Source of the DNA: Acidobacteriota bacterium
Lineage (GTDB): Bacteria; Acidobacteriota; Blastocatellia; RBC074
Assembly (NCBI GenBank): GCA_018268995.1
Contig: JAFDVL010000038.1
Coordinates: 62,001 to 126,000, forward strand
Direction: 5' to 3'
Length of the DNA: 64,000 nt
Numbering within the stretch: position 1 is the first letter of the stretch; the number at the start of each line of letters is the position of its first letter. Under the pieces are notes generated by a model. The model searched no databases and was not told where the DNA came from. It saw nothing but the letters and a program-made list of their open reading frames with translations. This document shows positions 17,356-26,770 of this stretch, one piece after another. Position numbers and translations under genes: made by a program.

Positions 17356-18607
17356 CCTCCTGTATTTTCCGTGACCATTGTGCGGACAAAATCGAAGTCA
17401 TGGATGCCAGCGCAACCGCCAGCGTCAGACTAAAGACAGGCTCGGCCAGCGAACGAAAGCGCCACGCGCCCACTGGCCCCGGTGGCAACAACGCATAGGC
17501 CGTCCAAACCAGCAACAGGCCGAGCAACCACCATTGTCGCCGCTTTGCCAACAACCAGATCGCAAGCGGCAACAGCAAAATACGAAGCGCATCCAATGCG
17601 CGATTGATCGCATTGGCAGAATTCCAAACGGGTCGCATTGACTGCACGACCCCGACCAAATGAATGCCGAGAACGGTCAGCCCCCGCCCATCAATTAAGG
17701 CTCCGGCTTTCGCGCCCGTTTCCTGAATGGCGTGCAAATCGTCTTTCATAAACCACAGATTATCTGGCGGCGGCACATCCGCGACGACCTGATGCGCGAT
17801 GGCTTTTTCCTGCACAGCAAATTGTCGGTCATATTCAGGCGGATTCAGCACGGCCAGACGGATGTACTGGGGCCACGACAATTGATCCACCAGTCGAACC
17901 ATCGGCGGCTCATAGATGTAATACGAAACCTGTGGATTCGTGCTGAGAATGGCTTGCCCGGCACGAACGTAATTGAATCCAACCCACGACAACACCAACA
18001 GCAGGTACATTCCCACAACCGCCACTTGCGACTTCCAGACAGCGCGGAATTGCGGATGCAGCAACACCAAGCCCCCGACCATCAGTGGCAACAGCACAAA
18101 TGAGGGGCGCGCCATCGTCGCCGCAAACCAACAGGCAATCTGTAAGGCAATGCTCCATCGTGAACGCGCGCCCAACGCCAGATAAACCGCCGCAACGATC
18201 AAAAATATCGCCAGCGGTTCGCTCAGAATATAGGCACACAAACGAGCCATCACCGGGCAAAAAGCATAAAACATCCCAGCCAGTAAGGCAGCCCGTTCGT
18301 TGCCAAACAGACGCAAGGTAATCGCGGCCAACAACACCGCCGTCAGCGAATCAAGCAGCATCTGAGCAATCAGCGCCGCCGCAATGTGATCGGCGGAAGT
18401 TGCTCCCAGCATAGCCAGAAACAACGGATACCCCGGCGTGCGAAACAAGCTGGGGAATTGGCCGTGGGTCAATGCCGCTGCCAATTGGTGATAGCCAACA
18501 GCATCGGGATTCCCAGCCGCTTCGGGGTGCAACAACGCATACCATCCGACCCACAGGCGAAAGGCAAATGCGCAGAATCCAATAAGAATTGTGTGTGATT
18601 TCTTCAT
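17339..18607 (-). CDS. GT-C (ArnT/PMT-like) membrane glycosyltransferase
   Basis: A 422-residue integral membrane protein with about ten hydrophobic helices. The N-terminal loop has GNPDAVGYHQLAAALTHGQF followed by FRTPGYPLFLAML, the Asp-containing first periplasmic loop and R-T-P-x-Y-P motif of dolichyl-phosphate-mannose-type transferases (glycosyltransferase family 39-like). These enzymes use a polyprenyl-phosphate sugar and act on the periplasmic side, adding side sugars to the polymer or its lipid-linked unit. It overlaps the upstream gene by 4 bp (ATGA arrangement) and the downstream deacetylase gene by 17 bp. Confidence 0.87.
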   Translation of the reverse strand: MKKSHTILIGFCAFAFRLWVGWYALLHPEAAGNPDAVGYHQLAAALTHGQFPSLFRTPGYPLFLAMLGATSADHIAAALIAQMLLDSLTAVLLAAITLRLFGNERAALLAGMFYAFCPVMARLCAYILSEPLAIFLIVAAVYLALGARSRWSIALQIACWFAATMARPSFVLLPLMVGGLVLLHPQFRAVWKSQVAVVGMYLLLVLSWVGFNYVRAGQAILSTNPQVSYYIYEPPMVRLVDQLSWPQYIRLAVLNPPEYDRQFAVQEKAIAHQVVADVPPPDNLWFMKDDLHAIQETGAKAGALIDGRGLTVLGIHLVGVVQSMRPVWNSANAINRALDALRILLLPLAIWLLAKRRQWWLLGLLLVWTAYALLPPGPVGAWRFRSLAEPVFSLTLAVALASMTSILSAQWSRKIQEDEIVS

Positions 18608-19749
18608 CGTTTTCCTGTCAGTAAGCTGCGAATGTTTTGTGTGAGTTGCGCGATCATTGCGCCCCGGTCGAATTGCTGCGCCTTCATCCGCGCGCGTTCG
18701 CCCATTTGTCGCCGCAAGGCTTCATCTGTCGCCAGCAATTCAATCCGATGGGCTAAGGTCTGAACATCGCCCGGTGCAAGCAAAAAGCCCTCTACACCAT
18801 CGTCAATCAATTCAGGAATCCCGCCCACCCGCGTAGCAATCACCGGCAATCCGGCTGCCATTGCTTCCAGCACCGCCATCGGCATTCCTTCGCCATAGCT
18901 TGGTAAAACGAAGATGTCTGCACGATGAAAAAACGGATAGCGTTCGTGCTGGGCAACAGGGCCGAGGTGTTCAAGGTGCGAGTTTAAATGAAAGGTCTGC
19001 GCCAGTGCAGAGGTCGCCTCCGCGCCATGTCCCAAAAGCGAAAGCCGCAACGGCACATCGCGTGCAACCACCGCTTGCGCCGCTTGCAACAAATCGCGTT
19101 CGCCTTTGAGCTTGCCCATTGCGCCAACAAACAACACTCGTACAAACGAATCACGGGCGACACGCATCGCAGCAAACGCTGCCGTATCAATGCCGTTGGG
19201 AATCACCACAATTTGCGCGTTGGGCAACAGGTCGCGCAACCGTACGGCGGAAGCCTGCGAAACGGCAATCAACTTGTGGCTTTGCCGCAGCCCACACCGA
19301 ATCCAACCTTGCCCAAGGCGCGACTGGCGGTCGTAGTAATAATCGAAATCGCCCGCATGAAAATGCGTCAGAATCGTTTGCCGCCAGAGACGCGCCAACA
19401 CCAAAAAAACCGCTTTGCGATACAGGCTGGCATTGCTGCCAACGTGGATGTACACCAGTTGCGGACGCCACCAAACCAGCGCCAGCACAAATTGCCCAAG
19501 CGCGGTCAGCGTCAGGAGAAATTTGCCGAAGCGGCGAAAATCATCCCGCTGCGAAGCGATATGCCGAAATGAAAACTCAGTCGTGAGCGAAGCCTGCAAC
19601 AATTCCTGAATCACCGCGCTGATGCCACCCAACGTCTGCGTCTGATGTGCCCCCAGCATCAAGATGCGAGGCTGCGATGCAATTGCGGCGGCCCGCAAAA
19701 ATCCGGGAGCTGGCGGCGAAGTAACAGTTTGATTTTCTGAATGCGACAT
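18604..19749 (-). CDS. Glycosyltransferase family 4 protein
   Basis: A 381-residue GT-B enzyme. The N-terminal domain begins after a short polar leader with RILMLGAHQTQTLGGISAVI, the loop contacting the donor. The C-terminal GT4 domain shows FVRVLFVGAMGKLKGERDLL, LRLSLLGHGAEATSAL, the donor-binding EGMPMAVLEAMAAGLPVIA (E-x7-E) and TRVGGIPELIDDGVEGFLL. A hydrophobic stretch (ALGQFVLALVWWRPQLVYIH) may sit at the membrane. It works at the cytoplasmic face on the growing lipid-linked repeat unit. The gene overlaps the next one by 4 bp. Confidence 0.92.
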   Translation of the reverse strand: MSHSENQTVTSPPAPGFLRAAAIASQPRILMLGAHQTQTLGGISAVIQELLQASLTTEFSFRHIASQRDDFRRFGKFLLTLTALGQFVLALVWWRPQLVYIHVGSNASLYRKAVFLVLARLWRQTILTHFHAGDFDYYYDRQSRLGQGWIRCGLRQSHKLIAVSQASAVRLRDLLPNAQIVVIPNGIDTAAFAAMRVARDSFVRVLFVGAMGKLKGERDLLQAAQAVVARDVPLRLSLLGHGAEATSALAQTFHLNSHLEHLGPVAQHERYPFFHRADIFVLPSYGEGMPMAVLEAMAAGLPVIATRVGGIPELIDDGVEGFLLAPGDVQTLAHRIELLATDEALRRQMGERARMKAQQFDRGAMIAQLTQNIRSLLTGKR

Positions 19750-19785
19750 AAGCTCGATTTACATCCAAAGGCGGCATTCCATTTT

Positions 19786-21255
19786 TCACATGGAAAAATC
19801 TTCTTCTGCTTCCCACTTTTGCCTTTTGCCTTTTGTGATTTGCCTTTTGATTTCCACGATTCCGCCCCACAGGGCGAAATACACAACTGCGCCCAGAAGC
19901 ATTGCGCTCCACAATCCCCAGGGACGTACGCCCCACACAACCAACGCCATGAGCAGCAAAGGCACAGAACATTGCAGCAAGGCGCTTCCGATTTCGAGTT
20001 TGAAAAGTTGGCGTGTGACGTAGCCGATTTCAACGGCTGCCAGCACGATCATGGAAAGCAAATGTGCGGCGGCGGCACCATTCGCGCCGTACTGTGGAAT
20101 CAGCATCCAGCCAAACAGGCAACACGTCACAACAGCAGTAAAATTGCCGAACAAATCAACGCGCTGCTGACCGGTCGCAACTAATCCACGGGCGACAATC
20201 ATCACCAGACTCAGCGGCAATGCGCTCGCCCCTAACAATCCCAATACCATAGCCGAATCGCCATACTGTATGCCGAACAGCCACGTTAATGCCTCGCGCG
20301 CGAGCAACCATGTGCCCACGACAAACGGCAGCGCTAGCACAAGTACAGATCGCAGCACCTGAGATAAAAATGCCCCCAGCGAAGTGGGCGACACCGTTGC
20401 CCGCCGCGTCGCTTCGGGTTGAATTACGCTGGTGTAACTGGTTAGCAGAACGGCGACTGGCACCAGGAAGCGCGAAGCCACGCCGTACTGTGCGGCTGCA
20501 ACTTCGCTGCCGAATTTGCCAAGCAACAGTGCCGCCATCTGCCAATGAATAGATGAAAGAATCGTAATGCCCGCAAATGTTGGTGTGACACGGCTGAGTG
20601 CCAAAACTTCGTGTTGGCGCGCCAATCGCAAGGATAACCACCTGTCACGGGTGGCCACGGCATACACCAGACACGCCGCCAGTCGCGCGCCGACAAATGC
20701 CAGGGCGATCATGGTCAGACCGCTTCCCCGTAACACAAGCAACAACGGAAGCACGGTGCGCAAGGCGTTCTCAATCGTGTTCGCCAGGGCCACAACACGC
20801 GTTTTGCCATTGGCAATAAAAACGGCTTCCGCAATGACGATCAATCCAGTTGGCAATAACGCCAGGCTGAGCAATGCAATCGTCAGGCGAACTTCACCTG
20901 CCGCGCTGACAAAGAACCCCGTAGCACACATCAGCACTGCAAATCCAGCCGCACAGAGTGACAAAAAAACTGCGGCGCTGGCGGCGAAGGATAAATGCGA
21001 TTGGTTCGATTTGCGGCGCGTAAATTCGCTGACCAGATATGGCCCTAACCCAAGCGTACAAAGGCCGGAGAAAATCAGGTAGACGCTCATTGCAATCGTG
21101 AAGCGCCCGACTTCCGCCGCATCGCGCCAACGTGCCAGCACCATCCATAGCAGCACGCTATTCGCCAGATTTACCATCCCAGACCACACCAACCACGCAG
21201 CGCGTGCGGTCAGGGTTGAATGATTTTTTGTTTCGCTCACACTCATGCCATTCAC
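19786..21255 (-). CDS. Oligosaccharide flippase (Wzx/MATE-like)
   Basis: A 489-residue polytopic membrane protein with 12 to 14 predicted helices and the Wzx/polysaccharide-biosynthesis-protein pattern: WLVWSGMVNLANSVLLWMVL near the start, VGRFTIAMSVYLIFSGLCTLG, and YGVASRFLVPVAVLLTSYTSV with QPEATRR. It should flip the undecaprenyl-linked repeat unit to the periplasm. The first ATG at 21255 follows the ligase/polymerase stop by 3 bp; a second ATG three codons later is equally plausible. Together with the Wzy-like protein and the chain-length protein this defines a Wzx/Wzy-dependent pathway. Confidence 0.88.
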   Translation of the reverse strand: MNGMSVSETKNHSTLTARAAWLVWSGMVNLANSVLLWMVLARWRDAAEVGRFTIAMSVYLIFSGLCTLGLGPYLVSEFTRRKSNQSHLSFAASAAVFLSLCAAGFAVLMCATGFFVSAAGEVRLTIALLSLALLPTGLIVIAEAVFIANGKTRVVALANTIENALRTVLPLLLVLRGSGLTMIALAFVGARLAACLVYAVATRDRWLSLRLARQHEVLALSRVTPTFAGITILSSIHWQMAALLLGKFGSEVAAAQYGVASRFLVPVAVLLTSYTSVIQPEATRRATVSPTSLGAFLSQVLRSVLVLALPFVVGTWLLAREALTWLFGIQYGDSAMVLGLLGASALPLSLVMIVARGLVATGQQRVDLFGNFTAVVTCCLFGWMLIPQYGANGAAAAHLLSMIVLAAVEIGYVTRQLFKLEIGSALLQCSVPLLLMALVVWGVRPWGLWSAMLLGAVVYFALWGGIVEIKRQITKGKRQKWEAEEDFSM

Positions 21256-21258
21256 TTT

Positions 21259-22824
21259 TCACTGCCCACTAAATCCTGATTCCTGTTCCCCGCTTGTCGT
21301 CGCTGTTGCAGGATCAGATATCGGGAAAGAGATTGCCCGTTTTGCCGCGAGCAAAAACCCGCATAACAAAAACAGTATCCGAATCTGCCCGGAATCAAAC
21401 GAACTGGGTTCTTTCAGCGCGGTAATCAGATAGGCCAGCATTCCGATGATGGCCCCGCAAGCGATGGCGCGCGGCAACGGTGGCCCACTGCGCCACGCCT
21501 GCCATCCACGCCACAGCGCAATGCCAACCAGCGTCAACAAACAAAGCAACGCCGGAAGTCCGGCCTCTGCTGCAACGTGCAGGTACAGGTTATGCACCGG
21601 ATAAGGGAAAGAGTCAGAGATGAAATCTGCGGTGAAATCATAACGTCGCATCACCGCTTCATAACTGCCCATCCCAACGCCTAACAACGGATTGGCTTTA
21701 ATCATTTCCATCGCGACATCCATCAACGGTAACCGTGATTCAGCGGCTCCATCATCTTCGCCAAATGCCCGCGCCAGCAACGGATTCAGAAACGGCAGGC
21801 TAAACAAAACCAGCGCGAGCAGCGCCCCCGCCAGACGGACGATCAGGCGTCCTCGTTCCGCTGCGGGCTGCGCGATCAGCACAAAGCCGACCAGCACAGG
21901 CATGGTGCAAAGAAACGCGATCCAACTGCCACGCGAGAAGGTCAGGATGAGGGCGACAATCCCCAGAAAAAAAGCAGCCACACAGAATTGCCGTTCCCAT
22001 TTCTTAAACTGCGCCTTGGCAATCAGTACCGGCGCAATCATCAACGGGCTCAGACTAACCAGAATCCAGCCAAACGTGTTCGGCGATTCGCATAGCCCCG
22101 AAGCGCGGGAAACTTCCATCCCCGGCAATTTCATTTCACGCTCGCCTGTTGTCGAACCAAGCAATTCCCAGCCGCCGAAAAGGTCGAAATATTGCAGAAT
22201 CCCCAGCACTGCATTCAGCAAGATGGCTCCCGCGAAACACAGCACGATTTGCCGCATACTTGTGGTCGAGGTGAAATACGCCGCCGCGACGTAACAAATC
22301 AGTACCTCGGATACCAAGCCCCACAGCCCATAAATTCCCAGCATCGTTTCCACGCCCTGCAACACTGACAAGCCGCAAAACATCGCCAGCAACACCGACA
22401 CAGCGGAAAAACTGAAGGGAAACACACCCCCTTGTTCCCTGCCCCGCCAGCCTTCATAAAGGTGATTCACCAGCAACAGCAAGGACAACAACAGCATGAG
22501 TGAAATCACAATCCCCACAGGCGTTTCGTGCCCTTGTTTTTTGATAGCGAACAAATTGATTTCCAGACGAAACCAGAAACTTGCCAGCAAGGCCAACCGC
22601 AATGCGGGCACGATAGGCAATTTCAGATGCGTCCAGACGATCAGGCCACACAATCCGCAAATCGCCAGGCAAGCTAATGCGCCCCAGGCTTTCGGCATGC
22701 TCAAAACCCGAATCAGCACTGCGCCCAGTGCCAATGCGCAACCAAGCGCCGTTCCCCAAAATAAGATTGTCCCGCGCGGCGAGAGCGTAGAAGGCGATAG
22801 GTTGTTTCGCTCAATCGAATTCAT
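21259..22824 (-). CDS. O-antigen ligase/polymerase family protein (Wzy/WaaL-like)
   Basis: A 521-residue polytopic membrane protein. It shows runs of hydrophobic helices, a long periplasmic loop around SGLCESPNTFGWILVSLSPL and the typical PYPVHNLYLHVAAEAGLPALL near the C-terminus, where His and Arg residues of Wzy_C/WaaL ligases act. It should polymerise repeat units on the periplasmic side. The ATG at 22824 (MNSIERNNL) lies 8 nt past the stop of the sugar transferase gene; an ATG nine codons upstream would overlap that gene. The distinction between polymerase and ligase cannot be made from sequence. Confidence 0.87.
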   Translation of the reverse strand: MNSIERNNLSPSTLSPRGTILFWGTALGCALALGAVLIRVLSMPKAWGALACLAICGLCGLIVWTHLKLPIVPALRLALLASFWFRLEINLFAIKKQGHETPVGIVISLMLLLSLLLLVNHLYEGWRGREQGGVFPFSFSAVSVLLAMFCGLSVLQGVETMLGIYGLWGLVSEVLICYVAAAYFTSTTSMRQIVLCFAGAILLNAVLGILQYFDLFGGWELLGSTTGEREMKLPGMEVSRASGLCESPNTFGWILVSLSPLMIAPVLIAKAQFKKWERQFCVAAFFLGIVALILTFSRGSWIAFLCTMPVLVGFVLIAQPAAERGRLIVRLAGALLALVLFSLPFLNPLLARAFGEDDGAAESRLPLMDVAMEMIKANPLLGVGMGSYEAVMRRYDFTADFISDSFPYPVHNLYLHVAAEAGLPALLCLLTLVGIALWRGWQAWRSGPPLPRAIACGAIIGMLAYLITALKEPSSFDSGQIRILFLLCGFLLAAKRAISFPISDPATATTSGEQESGFSGQ

Positions 22825-22831
22825 TCGTTCT

Positions 22832-24238
22832 TCACATTGCGCCTGTGCCACGTAACACTGCCGGAATGGTTTTCAGCAGGATTTTCACATCCAGGGCGAG
22901 CGACCATTGATCTATGTATTCCAAATCCTGTTTGATCCATTGATCAAAATTTGTATTGCTGCGGCCAGAAACCTGCCAGATGCAGGTGATGCCTGGCTTG
23001 ACCGAGAAGCGGCGATTGAACCAGTATTCATCGAACCGTTCAAAATCGCGGCGCGGCAATGGACGCGGGCCAACCAGCGAAAGGTCTCCGAGCAGCACGT
23101 TGAAGAGTTGTGGCAATTCGTCCAGGCTGGTTTTGCGTAGGAATTTTCCGAGCGGCGTTACGCGGGGATCATCTTTGATTTTAAAGACCGGCCCACCCGC
23201 TTCATTGCGATCTTCCAGTTGCGATTGCAGCTGATCCGCATTCACCACCATCGTGCGGAATTTGTACATGCGAAATGGATGTTTGTTGTGACCTAAGCGT
23301 TCCTGCGTAAAAAAGACAGGGCCGCGCGAGGTCAGCTTGACCAGCACAGCAATCAGGCACAGCAAAGGTGCCAGAAAAACCAGCAAGACTAGCGCGCCAG
23401 CAAAATCCATCAGCTGTTTGCAGCGAAATCCCCAACCATAGGCAGGCCCGGTGTAAAGCGAAAGCATCGGTTGGTCGTCTAATTGTTCGGCAACCGCGCG
23501 CGTCAGGTTGACGGTGAAAAAATCGGAATGCAGTCGTACCGTGATCCCCTGCTCGGCGGCCACTTGCACGATATTTTCCATCTCTTCGTAAAACGTCTTG
23601 ATGGGCAGCGCGATCATCATTTCATCCACAACGTTGTCGCGCAAAATTTCAGGCATCTGATCCAGCGTGCCAATAACGCCGGGCTGTTTCACATTGTCAA
23701 TAAAGCCGATCAGCACATAGCCCAATTCGGCATGCTGCTGGATCATTTCGGCCAATTGCTGGGCGCGGGGCCCGGTGCCAACAATCACAGCCCGCCGCAG
23801 ATTGCGTCCGTGCAGACGAAACTGCTGTAAAACAGATTGCTTCGACAGGCGCACCAGAAACAGCAACACCGAAGCCAGCAACCAGAAACACAAAAGCACC
23901 CACCGATTGACGGTTTGCCATTCAAGAAGTAATTCGGCGGTCGAAAGAATCAGTGCGCACAGGCTGACAGCTTTAATGACTTCGAGAAGTTCATCCTGCC
24001 AATGCGCAAGCCGTTTGGAACGATAGAGCCAGAGCGAAGAGAGGCAAACGCTCCAGCTGGCAAGCAAGATCGTTAATGAAAGAAAAACGTGCGGTTCCCG
24101 CGATAGTACCGACTGACTAACGCTTTGAACTGATCCAGGTGAGGCCAGCGCTGCTGACATGACAAATGCAATGCCCAGCGCTACCAGATCGATCACACGC
24201 TGTGAAAACACCAGCGATGATCTGACCGTTCGGGTCAC
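22832..24238 (-). CDS. Polyprenyl-phosphate sugar phosphotransferase (WcaJ/WbaP-like)
   Basis: A 468-residue initiating enzyme of repeat-unit synthesis. The N-terminal half has four or five membrane helices and a Rossmann-like domain ([18 protein letters not shown]). The C-terminal catalytic domain shows [48 protein letters not shown] and SLVGPRPLP, the conserved bacterial sugar transferase signature with the catalytic Asp-Glu pair. It moves a sugar-1-phosphate from a nucleotide sugar to undecaprenyl phosphate. Translation starts at a GTG at 24238, supported by a perfect AGGAGG seven bases upstream. A 205-bp gap to the upstream gene could hold a secondary promoter. Confidence 0.94.
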   Translation of the reverse strand: MTRTVRSSLVFSQRVIDLVALGIAFVMSAALASPGSVQSVSQSVLSREPHVFLSLTILLASWSVCLSSLWLYRSKRLAHWQDELLEVIKAVSLCALILSTAELLLEWQTVNRWVLLCFWLLASVLLFLVRLSKQSVLQQFRLHGRNLRRAVIVGTGPRAQQLAEMIQQHAELGYVLIGFIDNVKQPGVIGTLDQMPEILRDNVVDEMMIALPIKTFYEEMENIVQVAAEQGITVRLHSDFFTVNLTRAVAEQLDDQPMLSLYTGPAYGWGFRCKQLMDFAGALVLLVFLAPLLCLIAVLVKLTSRGPVFFTQERLGHNKHPFRMYKFRTMVVNADQLQSQLEDRNEAGGPVFKIKDDPRVTPLGKFLRKTSLDELPQLFNVLLGDLSLVGPRPLPRRDFERFDEYWFNRRFSVKPGITCIWQVSGRSNTNFDQWIKQDLEYIDQWSLALDVKILLKTIPAVLRGTGAM

Positions 24239-24443
24239 AACTTTACCTCCTGATAATTGCCCTTGAGACAGCTTTCGTATCCTGTCGGAAGGTCAAACGG
24301 GCATCGCAGGCAACACTTCTCCTGAGATCAGAATTCTGCAATTTGACCAGAGATACAAAAACTAATTGTGTAAACGAAAAAAAACGTTCAGACCGCGCGG
24401 CTCAATCCTCGCGCAGCAAGATTCCCTGTCGGACCATCGCCAG

Positions 24444-25226
24444 TCACGGCTGCCGATGGTCTGTGTTGCGTGACAGGCGAACAGGTTGCCGATTCAAAAC
24501 AACTCCCAAAACATTGGCCTGCGCACGACCTAACCGCTGATGGGCACAATCCATCTGGCGCAACGAAGTCACGTTTTGTTCAGCCACCAGCACCACCCCA
24601 TCCGCGCGAGCCGCAAGCAAGGCAACCTCTGCATACCAGGCCACGGCGGGGGCATCTATGACAATGAAGTCAAACTCCTGCTGAAGCTGTTGCAAAGCAG
24701 CGGTCGCCGCTGTGCCGCCAAGCAATTCGGGCAAAGTAATCGGCCCTTGCGCCGAAGCAATTTCCATCAGGTTAGGGCGCTCGGTCCGAAACAGCAGGTA
24801 ATCAAAGGCACGCCGCATTGCCAAATTGCGCGCCATGCGTTGGCCCGGCTCCTCAGCCCGACCGACGGTCAGGATCGCAATTCTGAGCCGACTGATTTCC
24901 GCCAGAATCCGGCTCAAATGCGTGGCAACGAAGCTAGCCCCAACGCCCGGCTCAACCCCGCAGATCAGCAGAGTCTGCAATTTTTGCGCCTTCGCCAGCG
25001 GCACCAGTTCAGCACAAAGTTCCAGTAACTCTTCGCGCAATTCGCGCGGCAACAGGCGCGGATGGGTCGGAAGGCTGGGTCGCGGCAAAACCATTTGCAT
25101 CAGGCGCGGTGGCGACGTGGTGACCGATAGAGGGGTAAATGTTCCAAACCATTCCTCTATGCACTGATCCACATCCAGATCACGCAAAGCCAGGGCTAAA
25201 AGCCGATTTTCAACCTCTTCCGCCAT
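24444..25226 (-). CDS. CpsD/CapB-like ATPase with degenerate Walker A (BY-kinase pseudoenzyme)
   Basis: A 260-residue protein of the bacterial tyrosine-kinase (BY-kinase) fold, placed directly after the chain-length gene as usual. The Walker A position reads ICGVEPGVGASF, where family members have PGEGKS/T; the key Lys is Ala (codon GCT on the minus strand). The Walker A' motif (normally LIDADLR-like) is ILTVGRAEE, with no Asp pair. Walker B survives as FDFIVIDAPAV. The C-terminus (RQPVRLSRNTDHRQP) has no tyrosine cluster. It therefore probably binds its membrane partner but does not phosphorylate tyrosine. It ends 205 bp before the next gene. Confidence 0.82.
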   Translation of the reverse strand: MAEEVENRLLALALRDLDVDQCIEEWFGTFTPLSVTTSPPRLMQMVLPRPSLPTHPRLLPRELREELLELCAELVPLAKAQKLQTLLICGVEPGVGASFVATHLSRILAEISRLRIAILTVGRAEEPGQRMARNLAMRRAFDYLLFRTERPNLMEIASAQGPITLPELLGGTAATAALQQLQQEFDFIVIDAPAVAWYAEVALLAARADGVVLVAEQNVTSLRQMDCAHQRLGRAQANVLGVVLNRQPVRLSRNTDHRQP

Positions 25227-25240
25227 GATTTCACCTCAAC

Positions 25241-26770
25241 TCAGGAGCGGGCGACGTCGGGCAACCGTGCCAACACGCGACTTTTATACCGATGCCGAAT
25301 TTGCGCTTCACTGCGCAAACGCGGACTCAATCGTTCGGCCAGGATGGTCCCGGCAAGTGCGACGACCAATCCCATCACCACAAGCACACCCAAATTCACC
25401 AGCGGTTTCGGGCTGATCGGACGCGTCGCCGCGTGTGCCGATTCAGCTAAGCTGACATTGACAACCTTATGCTGATTCAGCGCTTTGGTGATCCCCGCCT
25501 CCTGCGCCTTTTTCTGATACAACAGCCAGGCCTCTTCGTTGATGGAGCGGAGCCGTTCCAGTTCAGCTTTTTCAAACGCCCACCGATCTACATCCAACAC
25601 GCGAGCACGATACTGCGCCACCAGTGTGGAAAGCCGTTGTTGTCGTTCCTGCACGGCAGCCAGATTGGCCTGAGTACTTAAAACATCATTCTGCAAACGG
25701 CGATGAATATCGTTCAGGGCAAAGGAACGTTCCTGCGGTGGATTGGCTTCTTCGCGCTTGACTGCTTCTCTGGCCTGGGCGATTCGCTGCTCGATCTCAC
25801 GGATATAACGCGCTCCGGGCTGATATTTTTGAAGCAGTTGGGTACGTTGTAATTCCAGCGCCAGCAATTCCTCTTTCATCTTATCGAGAGCCAGCGTGTA
25901 GCGGGTGATCGTGCCTGTTTCCAGCTTCTCTGGCTGGGCGGCTAGTTGCTGTTGCAGAGCATCCAGCCGTTGCGTCAGTTCAACACGTTCGGTTTGTGCC
26001 GCATTCGCCTGGTTTTGGGCCTCGTAATATTGCCGCAGCAAAATGTCTTTCTGTGCGGCAGCGTCCACAATACCGTTGTTCCCATCAAAGCGTTTTACAG
26101 CTTCGGTGGCAGCTTCCAGCTTCTCCCGAAACGTGGCGGCTTCACGCTCAAACACTCCGGCAGCTTCCTCGTTTCCATGCAGCTTCAGATGGTGTTCCGC
26201 GTATTTTTGATAAAGCGTATTCAGCACCAGCGCGGCTTGCTCCGGGTTCGTATCCTGATAGGTCACAAGGATGATGCGCGACTTTCTGATGGATACGGCA
26301 TCTAGGCGTTCTGTCACTTCCCTGATGGTTCGTTCCAATGGCGATGTTTCCGGTATCCGCAGCCATTTCCGATAAAGTTTTCGCACGCGATCAAGGCGAC
26401 TGGGTGCGGGTTCAGCCTCTTGCGCAAGTTTCAATTCCTTCACCACAGCTTCGATCACTTCACGACTGCGAATGATTTCCAGCTCTGAGTTGAATTCTTC
26501 CTCGGCAATTTCCGGGCGCGGCAAATCACCACTGACAGAACCCGCACTGATGCGTGGGTCTACGCGTTCGCGCGACACCAGAACTTTGATGGAAGATTGA
26601 TAAACAGGTGCCGTCAAGAAAGTTAGACTCATCCCTGTCACCACAATTCCGCACAACAACACCAGCGCCAGCCATTTATGCGCGCTGACGGTCGTGTGCA
26701 GTTGACGCAACAAGGCACTCCACTGAAGGGAGTCACTTTGTGTATCAGACTTTGCGGGAGTCACTTGCAT
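25241..26770 (-). CDS. Polysaccharide chain-length/export protein (Wzz/GumC-type)
   Basis: A 509-residue PCP-2-like protein. Two membrane helices flank a large periplasmic coiled-coil domain: the first is LALVLLCGIVVTGMSLTFL (about residues 33-51), the second LVNLGVLVVMGLVVALAGTI near residue 470. The Wzz motif is VYQSSIKVLVSRERVDPR. Residues about 190-430 are heavily helical with heptads (LEAATEAVKRFDG, AQTERVELTQRLDALQQQL). It has no fused kinase; the separate degenerate kinase-like gene follows after 14 bp. It sets chain length and links the inner membrane to export. The ATG at 26770 (MQVTPAKSDTQ) is chosen over one 14 codons upstream. Confidence 0.9.
   Translation of the reverse strand: MQVTPAKSDTQSDSLQWSALLRQLHTTVSAHKWLALVLLCGIVVTGMSLTFLTAPVYQSSIKVLVSRERVDPRISAGSVSGDLPRPEIAEEEFNSELEIIRSREVIEAVVKELKLAQEAEPAPSRLDRVRKLYRKWLRIPETSPLERTIREVTERLDAVSIRKSRIILVTYQDTNPEQAALVLNTLYQKYAEHHLKLHGNEEAAGVFEREAATFREKLEAATEAVKRFDGNNGIVDAAAQKDILLRQYYEAQNQANAAQTERVELTQRLDALQQQLAAQPEKLETGTITRYTLALDKMKEELLALELQRTQLLQKYQPGARYIREIEQRIAQAREAVKREEANPPQERSFALNDIHRRLQNDVLSTQANLAAVQERQQRLSTLVAQYRARVLDVDRWAFEKAELERLRSINEEAWLLYQKKAQEAGITKALNQHKVVNVSLAESAHAATRPISPKPLVNLGVLVVMGLVVALAGTILAERLSPRLRSEAQIRHRYKSRVLARLPDVARS

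Noticed and set aside
10048..26770. An exosortase/PEP-CTERM locus
   Set aside because: FemAB, deacetylase and sugar transferase genes fit that type, but no exosortase or PEP-CTERM protein is present in the window.
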